Part shown: positions 35,337 to 43,850 of the stretch, piece after piece
Layout of the letters: each line of letters begins with the position of its first letter
Position numbering within the stretch: the stretch's first letter is position 1
DNA from: Chryseomicrobium sp. FSL W7-1435
GTDB lineage: Bacteria > Bacillota > Bacilli > Bacillales_A > Planococcaceae
Length of the DNA stretch: 64,000 nt
Reading direction: 5' to 3'
Assembly: GCF_038595005.1 (NCBI RefSeq)
Contig: NZ_CP151997.1
Span: 1,054,001 to 1,118,000 of the forward strand
Translations under genes and position numbers: made by a program
The notes under the pieces: model-generated
What the model was told of the DNA's origin: nothing
Database searches by the model: none
What the model saw: only the letters and a program-made list of their open reading frames with translations

Positions 35337-35492
35337 ATTTGAAATCCCTCCACCTAGAACACCATTTCCTAGGTGAGTTTCTTCGAGCCTCCCCACGTCA
35401 GCCGAAAGAAGAGCGCTTTCGTCTGCGTTGCCGGGTCTCGGTAAAACTCAGATGGCCTGGGAAATGGCAACCTAGCCTCCGGGATTTCAAAT
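35337..35492. repeat. 157-bp inverted-repeat-bounded element, copy 2
   Basis: Same orientation as copy 1 and differing at only a handful of positions. The right end here, GGGATTTCAAAT, restores a better inverted repeat with ATTTGAAATCCC on the left. One inner hairpin has a mismatch (CAGCCGAAAG / CTTTCGTCTG). Between the two copies lie array 2 and a 12-bp palindrome CTTACTAGTAAG (35272-35283). Confidence 0.8.
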
Positions 35493-35786
35493 CAATAGAC
35501 TCAAAAAATTTACTAAGTCACAGATAACACAAAATCTCTATAAAAACCAGGTAGTTTTCTATAGCTGGCTGACCTAAACTGTGATTGACTTGTTGCCAAA
35601 CCGAGCCTCGCGTTAGCGCAGCGATTTTCTACCTTGTTAAATAGAGCAAAGTTTGAAATACACTGAAAAAATAGAGGCAGAGCCGACCCTAAGACGTTGC
35701 AAGTCACCACTTCCTGAAAAAAAGAACTTCAACTACCCGTATGCAATTGGAGAAGTTTGTGTAAGGTCGAACTAAGAAGATTCGCG
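35493..35786. other. Gene-free stretch ahead of an orphan terminator
   Basis: I see no supported gene, tRNA or known RNA here on either strand. The only open frame (66 codons on the minus strand, about 35513-35710) lacks a ribosome-binding site. The stretch may be a decayed gene or an unrecognised transcript ending at 35787. Confidence 0.4.
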
Positions 35787-35826
35787 CCGAGGCCCGCTCT
35801 AAAAGAGCGGGCCTCGGTCCTTTTCG
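35787..35826 (+). terminator. Strong orphan hairpin terminator
   Basis: A perfect 14-bp GC-rich stem (CCGAGGCCCGCTCT / AGAGCGGGCCTCGG) with an AAA loop is followed by TCCTTTTCG. No plus-strand gene ends within 900 bases upstream. On the minus strand, downstream of the GtrB-like gene, it lacks a T run. Confidence 0.7.
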
Positions 35827-35894
35827 TTCTTAATTTGAACTTAAAAACAAGCTTCGTAAGATGCATATGGATAGAAGGTAGTTCTTGAGAGTTC

Positions 35895-36836
35895 TTACTT
35901 AACTCTATTTGCCGGTAGGTAAACATCCAAGAAATAAACAGGACGCTTTTTGGTTTCAAAAAATATTTTCCCTAGATATTCACCGATGATACCAAGTGAA
36001 AGCAACTGAACACCGCCTAAGAATAAAATGACAGCCATCATAGAGGGATAACCCGCAACGGGTTCACCATATAGAATTGTGCGAACGACAATAAAAATGA
36101 TATATAGAAATGCTAAAATAGAGATTCCGATACCGCTCCAAGAAGCAAAGCGCAATGGGGCGATTGTTGCTGAAGTGATGCCGTCTAGCGCTAAATTGAA
36201 AAGCTTAAGATAATTCCACTTTGTATCGCCAGCTGCTCGGGCATCCCGGTCAAATAAAATTTCTTTTTTGCGGAAACCGATCCAGCTAAACATACCCTTC
36301 GTATAGCGTTTTGATTCACGCAGTGATTGAAGTGCGGTAATGCATTTGCGGTCTAGTAGACGGAAGTCACCAGTATCACGTTGTACGGGAACATCTGAAA
36401 GTTTTTCTAGAATACGATAATACCTTCCTGATGACCATTTTTTGAAAAAGGTTTCGCCATCTCGACTTTTACGTTTCGCAAATACATCTTCATAACCTTC
36501 TTCCCAATAGGCAAGCATGTCGGGAATGAGTTCAGGAGGATCTTGAAGATCCGCATCGATAATCACGACCGCATCTCCTTTTATGTAATCAAAGCCTGCT
36601 AGCATGGCGGCTTCCTTTCCAAAATTACGGGAAAGATTGACAACAGAGACAGATGGATGCGCTGCATTGAATTCGCAAAGCAATTCAAATGTGCGATCCT
36701 TACTACCATCGTTGATAAAAAGATATTCGAAAGAATAAGTAGGTAGGGTGGCTGTTACTTCATCCAGCCGTTGTATTAATAGAGGAAGAACTTCTTCTTC
36801 ATTATAAGCGGGGATTAAAATGGTAATTAATTTCAT
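35895..36836 (-). CDS. GtrB/CsbB-like polyprenyl-phosphate glycosyltransferase
   Basis: A 313-residue GT2 enzyme of the DPM1/GtrB type. The N-terminal GT-A domain has ILIPAYNEEEVLP and the metal-binding DAD (Asp94-x-Asp96 in IIDADLQDPPEL); two membrane helices near 229-255 and 264-290 follow. Such enzymes transfer glucose or GlcNAc from a nucleotide sugar to undecaprenyl phosphate. It is divergent from a cluster with GtrII-like, LtaS-like, GalU and GtrA genes, supplying the three classic parts of a Gtr system. AAGGAG lies nine bases before ATG. Confidence 0.92.
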   Translation of the reverse strand: MKLITILIPAYNEEEVLPLLIQRLDEVTATLPTYSFEYLFINDGSKDRTFELLCEFNAAHPSVSVVNLSRNFGKEAAMLAGFDYIKGDAVVIIDADLQDPPELIPDMLAYWEEGYEDVFAKRKSRDGETFFKKWSSGRYYRILEKLSDVPVQRDTGDFRLLDRKCITALQSLRESKRYTKGMFSWIGFRKKEILFDRDARAAGDTKWNYLKLFNLALDGITSATIAPLRFASWSGIGISILAFLYIIFIVVRTILYGEPVAGYPSMMAVILFLGGVQLLSLGIIGEYLGKIFFETKKRPVYFLDVYLPANRVK

Positions 36837-36960
36837 TAATTGAACTCCTTTTATTCGAAAACATAGTGAATCTTTCTTTACCAGTATACGTCAAATGGAA
36901 GAAGGAATGGGAAAAAGCATAGAAAATTTCCAATTCCCTACCGGAAAATGTGACAAACCA

Positions 36961-36969
36961 TGCTATACT
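36961..36969 (+). promoter_or_regulatory. Extended -10 promoter of the GtrII-LtaS-galU-gtrA operon
   Basis: TGCTATACT is an extended -10 (TGN-TATACT) about 40 bases before the ribosome-binding site GGGGG (37006-37010). No convincing -35 box is present. Confidence 0.5.
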
Positions 36970-37018
36970 AATACAATTGAAAACAAGAAAATGCTTGGAA
37001 TAAGTGGGGGAATTAACA

Positions 37019-38530
37019 GTGCCAGAAGATTATTTAAACAGATTAAAAAAACGCATTACACCCGAGTGGAAAAAAGGCTTTCTAGCTACTTGGATTATCG
37101 GATTACTGACACATCTTATTATATTTACACAGTATATTCCGAATCATGATGGACTGGTCAATACATATGCTGATCAACTCAATTTTGGACTCGGACGATT
37201 CTTCCTTGGACCGGTAAGCTGGGTTGGTTCTTATTTTGATTTATCTATGATTAATGGTCTTTTATCACTATTTTATATGAGTCTATTTGTCGTTGTTTTA
37301 ATTGAATTGTTTTCACTTAAAAAAACACTGTCGATTTACTTGCTAGCGGGAGTCCTCGTAACATTCCCAGTCATAACATCTACTTTTGCCTATATGTTTA
37401 CGGCTGACGCTTACATTTTTGGTTACTTTTTAACTGGGCTTGCTTTGCTAGTTACTGTGAAGTGGCGTTTTGGATTTATACCAGGAGCCCTTCTATTTTA
37501 TGTGGCTGTCGGTATTTATCAGGCGAATTTACCGTTTGCATTGACCTTAGCAATTGTTGTAGTGATCCACATGTTGCTCGATGAAAAGAACACATTCAAA
37601 TTGATGAGCTTTCAATTAGCTCGTATGATTGCGACAGTAGTGGGAGGGATGGGTCTTTACGCCATCACATTCTTTCTTTATCAACGCTTCTCGTCTTCTA
37701 TCCGTAACTACCAAGGCTTAAATGAAATAGGGGAGCGCTCTGATAGTATTCGCCATTTACTTACAGAGAGTAAAGACGATTTTCTTGAGTTCTTTATTGG
37801 TGGTTTTGTGACAGACATCCCAGTGACACTTTTCCATATATTAAATCTACTAGTATTGGTTCTGTTGATTGGTTTTGTAGCTGCCAATGCTATGAAAAAA
37901 TCAGTTGGACGAACTGCTTTAATTGCGGTAGCCATCTTATTACTGCCTTTCTTTACCTATAGCCTGTACTTCGTGTCACCAGGAGTCGTCTATCATGTAT
38001 TAATGATCATGAGCATTATTAATTTGTACTTCTTAGTTATCGTATTCTACGAACATGCAACCTCTCAAAAAGTGCTTGCGTGGCTAAGTGTAGGAGTACT
38101 AGCGCTAACCATTGCAAACTCTGCAATCATTGCCAATATTTCTTATCTGCATTTGCAATTACGTTTTGAGAAGACGACGCAGTTTGCCAATCGCGTCATG
38201 GCTCGAATTGAAAGCCAGCCAGAGTATACTCGTGAAACAAAGATTGGTATTGTCGGGCGATATAGTGTGAGAAGTAGCGTCGGATCGGGACCGGTAAGTG
38301 ACAGACTTCCACAATTAACAGGTATTGTAGGAGAAAGCATTTTAATTCTTCCTTACCAGTTCAATTATTTCTTCGATACGGTACTTGGAACTCCGGTGAA
38401 GTATGCTTCCTCAGAGGAACTCAATGCAATTAAAGAGACACAAGCGTTTGAAGAGATGCCGACATGGCCTCGAGAAGGTGCGGTAGAGATGATTGATGGT
38501 ATTGTCATTATTAAATTCCAAGAACAGTAG
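37019..38530 (+). CDS. GtrII-family glucosyltransferase-like polytopic protein
   Basis: A 503-residue membrane protein with about ten helices and a C-terminal extracellular part. GTG 37019 is chosen for the G-rich site eight bases upstream. The first outer loop has IPNHDGLVNTYADQ and a later helix TFAYMFTADAYIFGYFLTG, resembling the GtrII (glucosyltransferase II) family of GT-C-like enzymes that use undecaprenyl-phosphate sugars outside the membrane. With GtrB and GtrA this makes a complete sugar-transfer system. The acceptor is probably a surface polymer, with LTA the favoured candidate because an LtaS-like gene follows by 15 bases. Confidence 0.78.
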   Translation: MPEDYLNRLKKRITPEWKKGFLATWIIGLLTHLIIFTQYIPNHDGLVNTYADQLNFGLGRFFLGPVSWVGSYFDLSMINGLLSLFYMSLFVVVLIELFSLKKTLSIYLLAGVLVTFPVITSTFAYMFTADAYIFGYFLTGLALLVTVKWRFGFIPGALLFYVAVGIYQANLPFALTLAIVVVIHMLLDEKNTFKLMSFQLARMIATVVGGMGLYAITFFLYQRFSSSIRNYQGLNEIGERSDSIRHLLTESKDDFLEFFIGGFVTDIPVTLFHILNLLVLVLLIGFVAANAMKKSVGRTALIAVAILLLPFFTYSLYFVSPGVVYHVLMIMSIINLYFLVIVFYEHATSQKVLAWLSVGVLALTIANSAIIANISYLHLQLRFEKTTQFANRVMARIESQPEYTRETKIGIVGRYSVRSSVGSGPVSDRLPQLTGIVGESILILPYQFNYFFDTVLGTPVKYASSEELNAIKETQAFEEMPTWPREGAVEMIDGIVIIKFQEQ

Positions 38531-38545
38531 AAAGGAGAGAATGAG

Positions 38546-40642
38546 GTGAGACGAATAAAAGGTGTTTTACCACGATTTCTACTTTCACTGATTACGTTCA
38601 GCATATTATTTCTTCTTCCACTTGCCATTCTCTTGATGAATGAATGGCTTGTGCGGGATTTACTAAATTTGCCGGTATTCGACTGGATTGAACAATACGA
38701 CAAGCGATTCGTGCTCAACTACATCCTGTATGTAGCCTTATTTAGTATCTTGTTCCTATTTCCAAGAAAGATTTTCTATACATTAAGCTTTTTATTAACA
38801 GCATTCCTTCTTTTATTTGGACTAGGTAATCGCTTTAAATTGGAATTACGGAGTGCACCCATTACACTCGATGATTTTCGACTTCTTCGCGAAGTGACAG
38901 GATTTGAATCACCTGTCGAAATAAATTATTGGTTAGTGGGAATAGGCACGTTTGTTGCGGTCCTAGTGCTTGCCTTGGTGCTTTACATGCTGCCTTCTCA
39001 TAAAGAAAAATGGCTTATAAAGGTAGCTGTGGTTAGTGCTGCAACTGTTTTCTTTTTTGCTATGTGGACAGACCGACCTTTTTCACCTGCAGAGCAAGCG
39101 GGACTGCAAAAAACGCTTTGGAAACTTGAAGTAGGTATGAAAAATAACGGCATGCTTGCAAACTTTGTCGTTCTTGCCAAAGAGTCTGAAGTACAGCCAC
39201 CTAAAGGCTATTCACAACAAGCAATCACGACTATTGATGAGCGCTATAATCCTCAAGAAGAACAGCAGAACACAAAACCAAATGTTCTGTACATCATGAG
39301 TGAAGCCTTTATTGATCCTTACTATTTTGGAGAAGAACATTTTTTGGTAGATCCTGTGCCAAATTTCCGAAAGTATTTTAATGAATCCATGCACGGGACA
39401 TTGTATAGTTCAGAATTTGGTGGGGGTACAGCAAATGTAGAATTTGAAGCTCTGACTGGGTTCAGTATGCAATTCATGCGACCAGATTATGTGCCCTATC
39501 AATTATTTCTACATCAACCTGTTCCAGCAATTCCTTCTCTTTTCAACGATGCGGGATATGAGTCGACAGCTGTTCACGGTTATTTTGCTTGGTTCTACCA
39601 ACGTAATTCAGTCTATAAAAACTTAGGATTTGATCAGTTTATATCAGGTGAATTCATGGACCTTGAGAAGCCGAATACTCCGGGCGGGACTTTTCCAAGC
39701 GATCGTCACATGACAGACGCTATTTTAGAAACACTTGATGCAAGTGACCGCCCTGATTTTATCCATGCAGTGTCTACTCAAGCCCATATGCCTTACGGTC
39801 GTCAGCAAGAATCAGAATTTGTAAAGGCAGATACTCTGTCGGATGAAGTACGTCCTTATTTAAATAATTATGTCGAGAAAGTGCATAAAGTTGATTTGGA
39901 ATTAGGACGATTGCTTTCAACTTTAGAAGAGCGAGAGGAAGAAACCTTGGTTGTATTCTGGGGCGATCATCTCCCTAGTTTTCCAAATGGTAATGAGCTT
40001 TACGGTCCGTTGGGGACTGATATAGCAGAAGATTGGAATGGAAAGCACGAGGATTTTTTGACCATGCACAGCGTTCCTTACTTTATTTGGAGTTCGAAAG
40101 ACAATCAACCTCAAACTCGTGATATTTCAGCAACCTTCCTACCTGCGCTGGTTACAGAGTTAGCAGGCATCGAGGGAAATACCGTAACAGCACTAGGTTC
40201 TGAATTACTTGCTGAAGGGCATTCTCGAATTCCCTATACGCAGTGGGCTGCTGAAGAACAGCCTGTTTCAACAACTATGCAAGATCTGCAATTGCTTCAA
40301 CACGATTGGTTGCACGGAGAACGATATTACGAGTCCTTGCACGGTGAGTTACAAGTACACCAAGACTTTCATTTAGGACTTTATGAAGAGATTCTCATAC
40401 AAAATCAGAACAAAATAGAGACTGTCTATGAATGGATAGTAAAAGGCGCCCCTAAATATACGGAAGTGCTTATCAATGGAAAGCCAATAGATTCTTTTGG
40501 CTGGCAGCGTCTAGAGCCGGGGATTTCTAAATACACCATTCAGGTTGAAGAACTCAAAGTAGGGGATACGCTTCAATTTATGGTTACGAATGCCAGAGGT
40601 TCTGAACTCATGAAATCTCGAACAATAGAAATAGAGAACTAG
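38546..40642 (+). CDS. LtaS-family sulfatase (lipoteichoic acid synthase-like)
   Basis: A 698-residue protein with five N-terminal membrane helices (to about residue 175) and an extracellular sulfatase-type domain. Nucleophile Thr295 lies in FGGGTANVEFE, with metal ligands Glu253 (MSEAFID) and Asp474-His475 (FWGDHLPSF), all as in LtaS. LtaS polymerises glycerol phosphate from phosphatidylglycerol. It is longer than classical LtaS (about 650) through a C-terminal segment rich in beta structure (about 600-698). GTG start behind AAAGGAGAG. It could be a full synthase, an LTA primase or a transferase modifying glycans with phosphoglycerol. Confidence 0.88.
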   Translation: MRRIKGVLPRFLLSLITFSILFLLPLAILLMNEWLVRDLLNLPVFDWIEQYDKRFVLNYILYVALFSILFLFPRKIFYTLSFLLTAFLLLFGLGNRFKLELRSAPITLDDFRLLREVTGFESPVEINYWLVGIGTFVAVLVLALVLYMLPSHKEKWLIKVAVVSAATVFFFAMWTDRPFSPAEQAGLQKTLWKLEVGMKNNGMLANFVVLAKESEVQPPKGYSQQAITTIDERYNPQEEQQNTKPNVLYIMSEAFIDPYYFGEEHFLVDPVPNFRKYFNESMHGTLYSSEFGGGTANVEFEALTGFSMQFMRPDYVPYQLFLHQPVPAIPSLFNDAGYESTAVHGYFAWFYQRNSVYKNLGFDQFISGEFMDLEKPNTPGGTFPSDRHMTDAILETLDASDRPDFIHAVSTQAHMPYGRQQESEFVKADTLSDEVRPYLNNYVEKVHKVDLELGRLLSTLEEREEETLVVFWGDHLPSFPNGNELYGPLGTDIAEDWNGKHEDFLTMHSVPYFIWSSKDNQPQTRDISATFLPALVTELAGIEGNTVTALGSELLAEGHSRIPYTQWAAEEQPVSTTMQDLQLLQHDWLHGERYYESLHGELQVHQDFHLGLYEEILIQNQNKIETVYEWIVKGAPKYTEVLINGKPIDSFGWQRLEPGISKYTIQVEELKVGDTLQFMVTNARGSELMKSRTIEIEN

Positions 40643-40652
40643 GAGAGATTAG

Positions 40653-41534
40653 ATGAAACCTATAAAAAAAGCGATTATTCCGGCTGCAGGACTCGGTACA
40701 CGGTTTTTGCCTGCAACCAAAGCAACTCCAAAAGAAATGTTGCCGATTATTGATAAACCGATGATTCAGTATATTGTCGAAGAAGCGATTGCTTCAGGAA
40801 TTGAAGATATCATTATTGTCACAGGAAAAAATAAACGAGCGATTGAAGATCATTTTGATCATTCCTTTGAGCTTGAAAGTCATTTGGAAGAGAAACAGAA
40901 ACTTCAAGAATTATTTGATGTACGCCAGCCTGGTAATGTGGATATCCATTACATTCGTCAAAAAGAAGCCAAAGGTTTAGGGCACGCTGTGTGGTGTGCA
41001 CGTAAATTCATTGGCGATGAGCCGTTTGCTGTGCTCCTCGGAGACGACATCATTGATGCAGGAAATCCTGGCCTCAAACAATTGATTACACAATACGACA
41101 TGGTCGGTTCTTCGGTAGTGGCTGTTCAAGAGGTTTCAGCGGAAGAAACAAACCGTTACGGCATCATTGAATATGATCATCACCAAGACAAACTCTATAA
41201 AGTGAATGCGATGATTGAAAAACCTGCTCCGGGAACGACAAGTTCTCGTATGGCAATCATGGGGCGGTATATTTTGACACCAGAAATTTTTACAATCCTA
41301 GATCAACAGAAAGTAGGGGCTGGAGGAGAAGTTCAATTGACCGATGCCATTGAGCAACTTCTTGAAACCCAAGATGTCTACGGCTATGCATTCGAAGGAA
41401 AGCGATACGATGTGGGAGAAAAGCTAGGCTTCGTCAAAACAACGATTGACCTTGCGTTAAGAAGAGCCGATTTGAAGGATGACGTTCTTGCGTATTTACA
41501 AGAAGTGCTTAAAGAGATGAAAACTCACTCATGA
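40653..41534 (+). CDS. galU: UTP-glucose-1-phosphate uridylyltransferase
   Basis: A 293-residue GalU/GtaB. Nucleotide-binding start [24 protein letters not shown] is visible (residues 6-29), with VLLGDDI and the C-terminal [15 protein letters not shown]. It makes UDP-glucose, donor for the GtrB-like enzyme and for glycolipid anchors of LTA. It lies in the same transcription unit as the LtaS-like gene (ten bases) and overlaps gtrA by four bases. Confidence 0.96.
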   Translation: MKPIKKAIIPAAGLGTRFLPATKATPKEMLPIIDKPMIQYIVEEAIASGIEDIIIVTGKNKRAIEDHFDHSFELESHLEEKQKLQELFDVRQPGNVDIHYIRQKEAKGLGHAVWCARKFIGDEPFAVLLGDDIIDAGNPGLKQLITQYDMVGSSVVAVQEVSAEETNRYGIIEYDHHQDKLYKVNAMIEKPAPGTTSSRMAIMGRYILTPEIFTILDQQKVGAGGEVQLTDAIEQLLETQDVYGYAFEGKRYDVGEKLGFVKTTIDLALRRADLKDDVLAYLQEVLKEMKTHS

Positions 41535-41896
41535 ATAAAGAATTGATTCGATTCATCGCCGTTGGGATTTTCAATACTGCACACTACTTTGCTTGGTTTG
41601 TCCTCTTCACGGAAGTATTTCAAGTTCATTATGTTCCAGCCCATTGGACAGCCTTTTTAATCAGTATGGTGGGCTCTTACTTTTTGAATACCTTATTTAC
41701 GTATCGCGCAAAAGTTTCTTGGCGCTCATTTTTTCAGTTCCCGATAGTTTATGTTGTTCAAATCATTATTTCTACAGGACTCATTATTCTTTTCACAGAT
41801 GGATTCGGAATCAATGAAAAAATCAGTTCCTTAATAGCCTCTGTAGGAACAATTCCTTTTACATTCGTACTATCAAGAAAAATCATTAAACGATAA
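41531..41896 (+). CDS. GtrA-family flippase-like membrane protein
   Basis: A 121-residue protein with four membrane helices and the GtrA pattern ([35 protein letters not shown]). GtrA proteins are thought to move undecaprenyl-phosphate sugars across the membrane. ATGA overlap with galU. It is the last gene of the unit. Confidence 0.93.
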   Translation: MNKELIRFIAVGIFNTAHYFAWFVLFTEVFQVHYVPAHWTAFLISMVGSYFLNTLFTYRAKVSWRSFFQFPIVYVVQIIISTGLIILFTDGFGINEKISSLIASVGTIPFTFVLSRKIIKR

Positions 41897-41938
41897 AAGT
41901 TTGGGATAAATTATAATGATAAGATTTAATTAGTGCAT

Positions 41939-42062
41939 AGTTAAGTGGAGTGTAGGGACTGACTCCAGTGGGATAAAGAGCGATACGTGAGGCCCCGCAG
42001 GAGCTTGCGACGAGGAGACTTACGACGCGGCCACGGAAAGCAGTCCCGGAACGGAACTTAAC
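41939..42062 (-). repeat. Outer-only intergenic repeat, copy C
   Basis: The outer ends (GGGACTGACTCCAGTGG on the left, CCACGGAAAGCAGTCCCGG on the right) are present, but the centre is a short GC-rich stretch (CGATACGTGAGGCCCCGCAG and following) in place of the 125-bp inner module. It shows the ends form a unit of about 120 bp by themselves. The pairing heptamer is GGGACTG at both ends here, GGGGCTG or GGGGTTG in other copies. Confidence 0.82.
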
Positions 42063-42137
42063 GTAAACTTGTAGATTCTCAAGGGTTTATTCTAAAATTC
42101 CTGCATATTTGTTTTGTTACTATTTTTATTGATTTAC

Positions 42138-42180
42138 AAAAACGCAAGGTGAAGCCTAAAAAGGTCACCTTGCGTTTTAT
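42138..42180 (-). terminator. Terminator of the TM2 gene, probably bidirectional
   Basis: AAAACGCAAGGTGA pairs with TCACCTTGCGTTTT, a 14-bp stem with A and T runs at its outer sides. Confidence 0.85.
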
Positions 42181-42186
42181 ATGTAA

Positions 42187-42414
42187 CTAAAATGAATGCT
42201 GACTATTGTATTTCTCAGCTACCTTATAAGCATCATACATACCATAAATCCAAAAAATAGGTGTTGTAATGAAACCAATTAGAACAAACATTAAAAGTCC
42301 GTTGATGAAATGAATAACAATAAACAGAATACCTTTGCCAATTTCGCCATTATAAATTTGACCAAGCCCTGTGAATAAAAAACTCAGTACGGCAGCAAGT
42401 CCAGGATTTTTCAT
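42187..42414 (-). CDS. Small TM2-like membrane protein
   Basis: A 75-residue protein with two hydrophobic segments. It begins MKNPGLAAVLSFLFTGLGQI, the typical TM2/YozB-like opening with a Pro-Gly turn and GLGQIYNGE motif, and ends with WIYGMYDAYKVAEKYN. AGGAGGTG lies before ATG. Function of such small proteins is unknown. Monocistronic. Confidence 0.85.
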   Translation of the reverse strand: MKNPGLAAVLSFLFTGLGQIYNGEIGKGILFIVIHFINGLLMFVLIGFITTPIFWIYGMYDAYKVAEKYNSQHSF

Positions 42415-42557
42415 TTTTTCACCTCCTTTGCCATTTATCTTGAAACATCTTTAGTATAATTCTTTTAAAGGGATATAAATAGAGGGTTACCAAATAAATG
42501 CAATTTAATGAAAGAGATAACGAACAATTTTTTAATTCTGAGGCAAGGAGCTTACTA

Positions 42558-43787
42558 ATGATGCACGAAAACATAGAAAGTACTAATCGACAACAGCTTT
42601 ATAAACGGACCTTGTGGATTGTCATGCTGTCTCAAATTTTTGGAGGGGCAGGACTTGCAGCTGGAATTACGGTAGGAGCCCTGATTGCACGTGATTTACT
42701 GGGGTTAACAACGCTGACTGGTTTACCGGCAGCTTTATTCACGTTGGGTTCGGCAGTCACCGCTTTCACAATCGGTCGACTCACGCAGCGTATCGGGCGC
42801 CGAATAGGTCTTAGCATTGGGTTTTTCCTTGGAAGCTTGGGAGCGATTGGTGTCATAGTAGGGACCACACTCGAGTGGATTCCCTTATTTTTTATGGCCT
42901 TATTTATTTACGGTGCAGGGACAGCAACCAATTTACAAGCACGCTATGCAGGGACAGATTTGGCACTTCCCACACAGCGGGGGAAGGCAGTTAGTATTGC
43001 TCTCGTGTCTACAACAGTAGGAGCAGTCGCTGGACCAAATCTAGTAGGACCGATGGGGCGATTCTCGGCTCTTATGGGGCTACCAGAACTGACAGGCCCA
43101 TTTATCTTAGCAGCTGTTGCTTATTTGATAGCAGGCCTTGTGTTATTTATAGGCTTGCGTCCTGATCCATTTTTAGTGGCTAAAGAGCTTGTACTACAGA
43201 AAAAATCCGGGACAGAAGAATTGATTGAAACGACTAATATTCGTGGTGTATGGTTAGCGGCTACTGTTCTTCTGATTACACAATTTGTAATGGTGGCAAT
43301 CATGACTATGACACCTATTCATATGGAAGGTCATGGCGCTCGGCTTGAAGCAGTAGGGTTGGTTATCAGCCTTCATGTAGCGGCAATGTATTTACCTTCT
43401 CTAGTTACAGGGGTAGCAGTTGATAGGCTTGGAAGAATTCCAGTCATCATCTTCTCGAGTATAACTTTAGCTATAACAGGTATATTAACGCTACAAGCTG
43501 CCGGCGATAATTTTTGGCAAATGGCTGTGCCACTTATTTTACTTGGACTAGGATGGAATTTAGGTCTCATAGCAGGCACATCCCTTTTAATCGATTCGAC
43601 GAGTATGGAGGTACGAGCAAAATATCAAGGAACTATCGATGTGTTAGTGGCTATCTCAGGTACACTTGGTAGTCTAGTTTCTGGAGTCATTGTTGGTCTT
43701 ACAAGTTATGCGCATCTTGGCATAGTGGGAATGAGCTTAGCCTTATTATTAGTACCTATTCTATTTATCTACCGATTGAAACGCTAA
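42558..43787 (+). CDS. MFS transporter
   Basis: A 409-residue protein with about 12 helices. The MFS loop motif is seen as GRLTQRIGRRIGL after helix 2, with a second half-repeat VAVDRLGRIPV after helix 8. ATG 42558 has AAGGAG seven bases upstream; a longer reading from 42498 lacks a site. Fold similar to drug/solute exporters of DHA type; substrate unknown. Single gene. Confidence 0.88.
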   Translation: MMHENIESTNRQQLYKRTLWIVMLSQIFGGAGLAAGITVGALIARDLLGLTTLTGLPAALFTLGSAVTAFTIGRLTQRIGRRIGLSIGFFLGSLGAIGVIVGTTLEWIPLFFMALFIYGAGTATNLQARYAGTDLALPTQRGKAVSIALVSTTVGAVAGPNLVGPMGRFSALMGLPELTGPFILAAVAYLIAGLVLFIGLRPDPFLVAKELVLQKKSGTEELIETTNIRGVWLAATVLLITQFVMVAIMTMTPIHMEGHGARLEAVGLVISLHVAAMYLPSLVTGVAVDRLGRIPVIIFSSITLAITGILTLQAAGDNFWQMAVPLILLGLGWNLGLIAGTSLLIDSTSMEVRAKYQGTIDVLVAISGTLGSLVSGVIVGLTSYAHLGIVGMSLALLLVPILFIYRLKR

Positions 43788-43850
43788 TGCACGGTTTGCA
43801 GAGAATGGTGTATGATAGAGAGATGAATTTGACGCTTCGGAGGCTTTCAC

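Noticed and set aside
34881-35492. Insertion sequence
   Set aside because: Inverted-repeat ends are present but the copies are only 157 bp, have no transposase and no clear target duplication.
35513-35710. Minus-strand frame of 65 codons in the gene-free region
   Set aside because: No ribosome-binding site and no recognisable domain; it starts next to a decayed sequence stretch.
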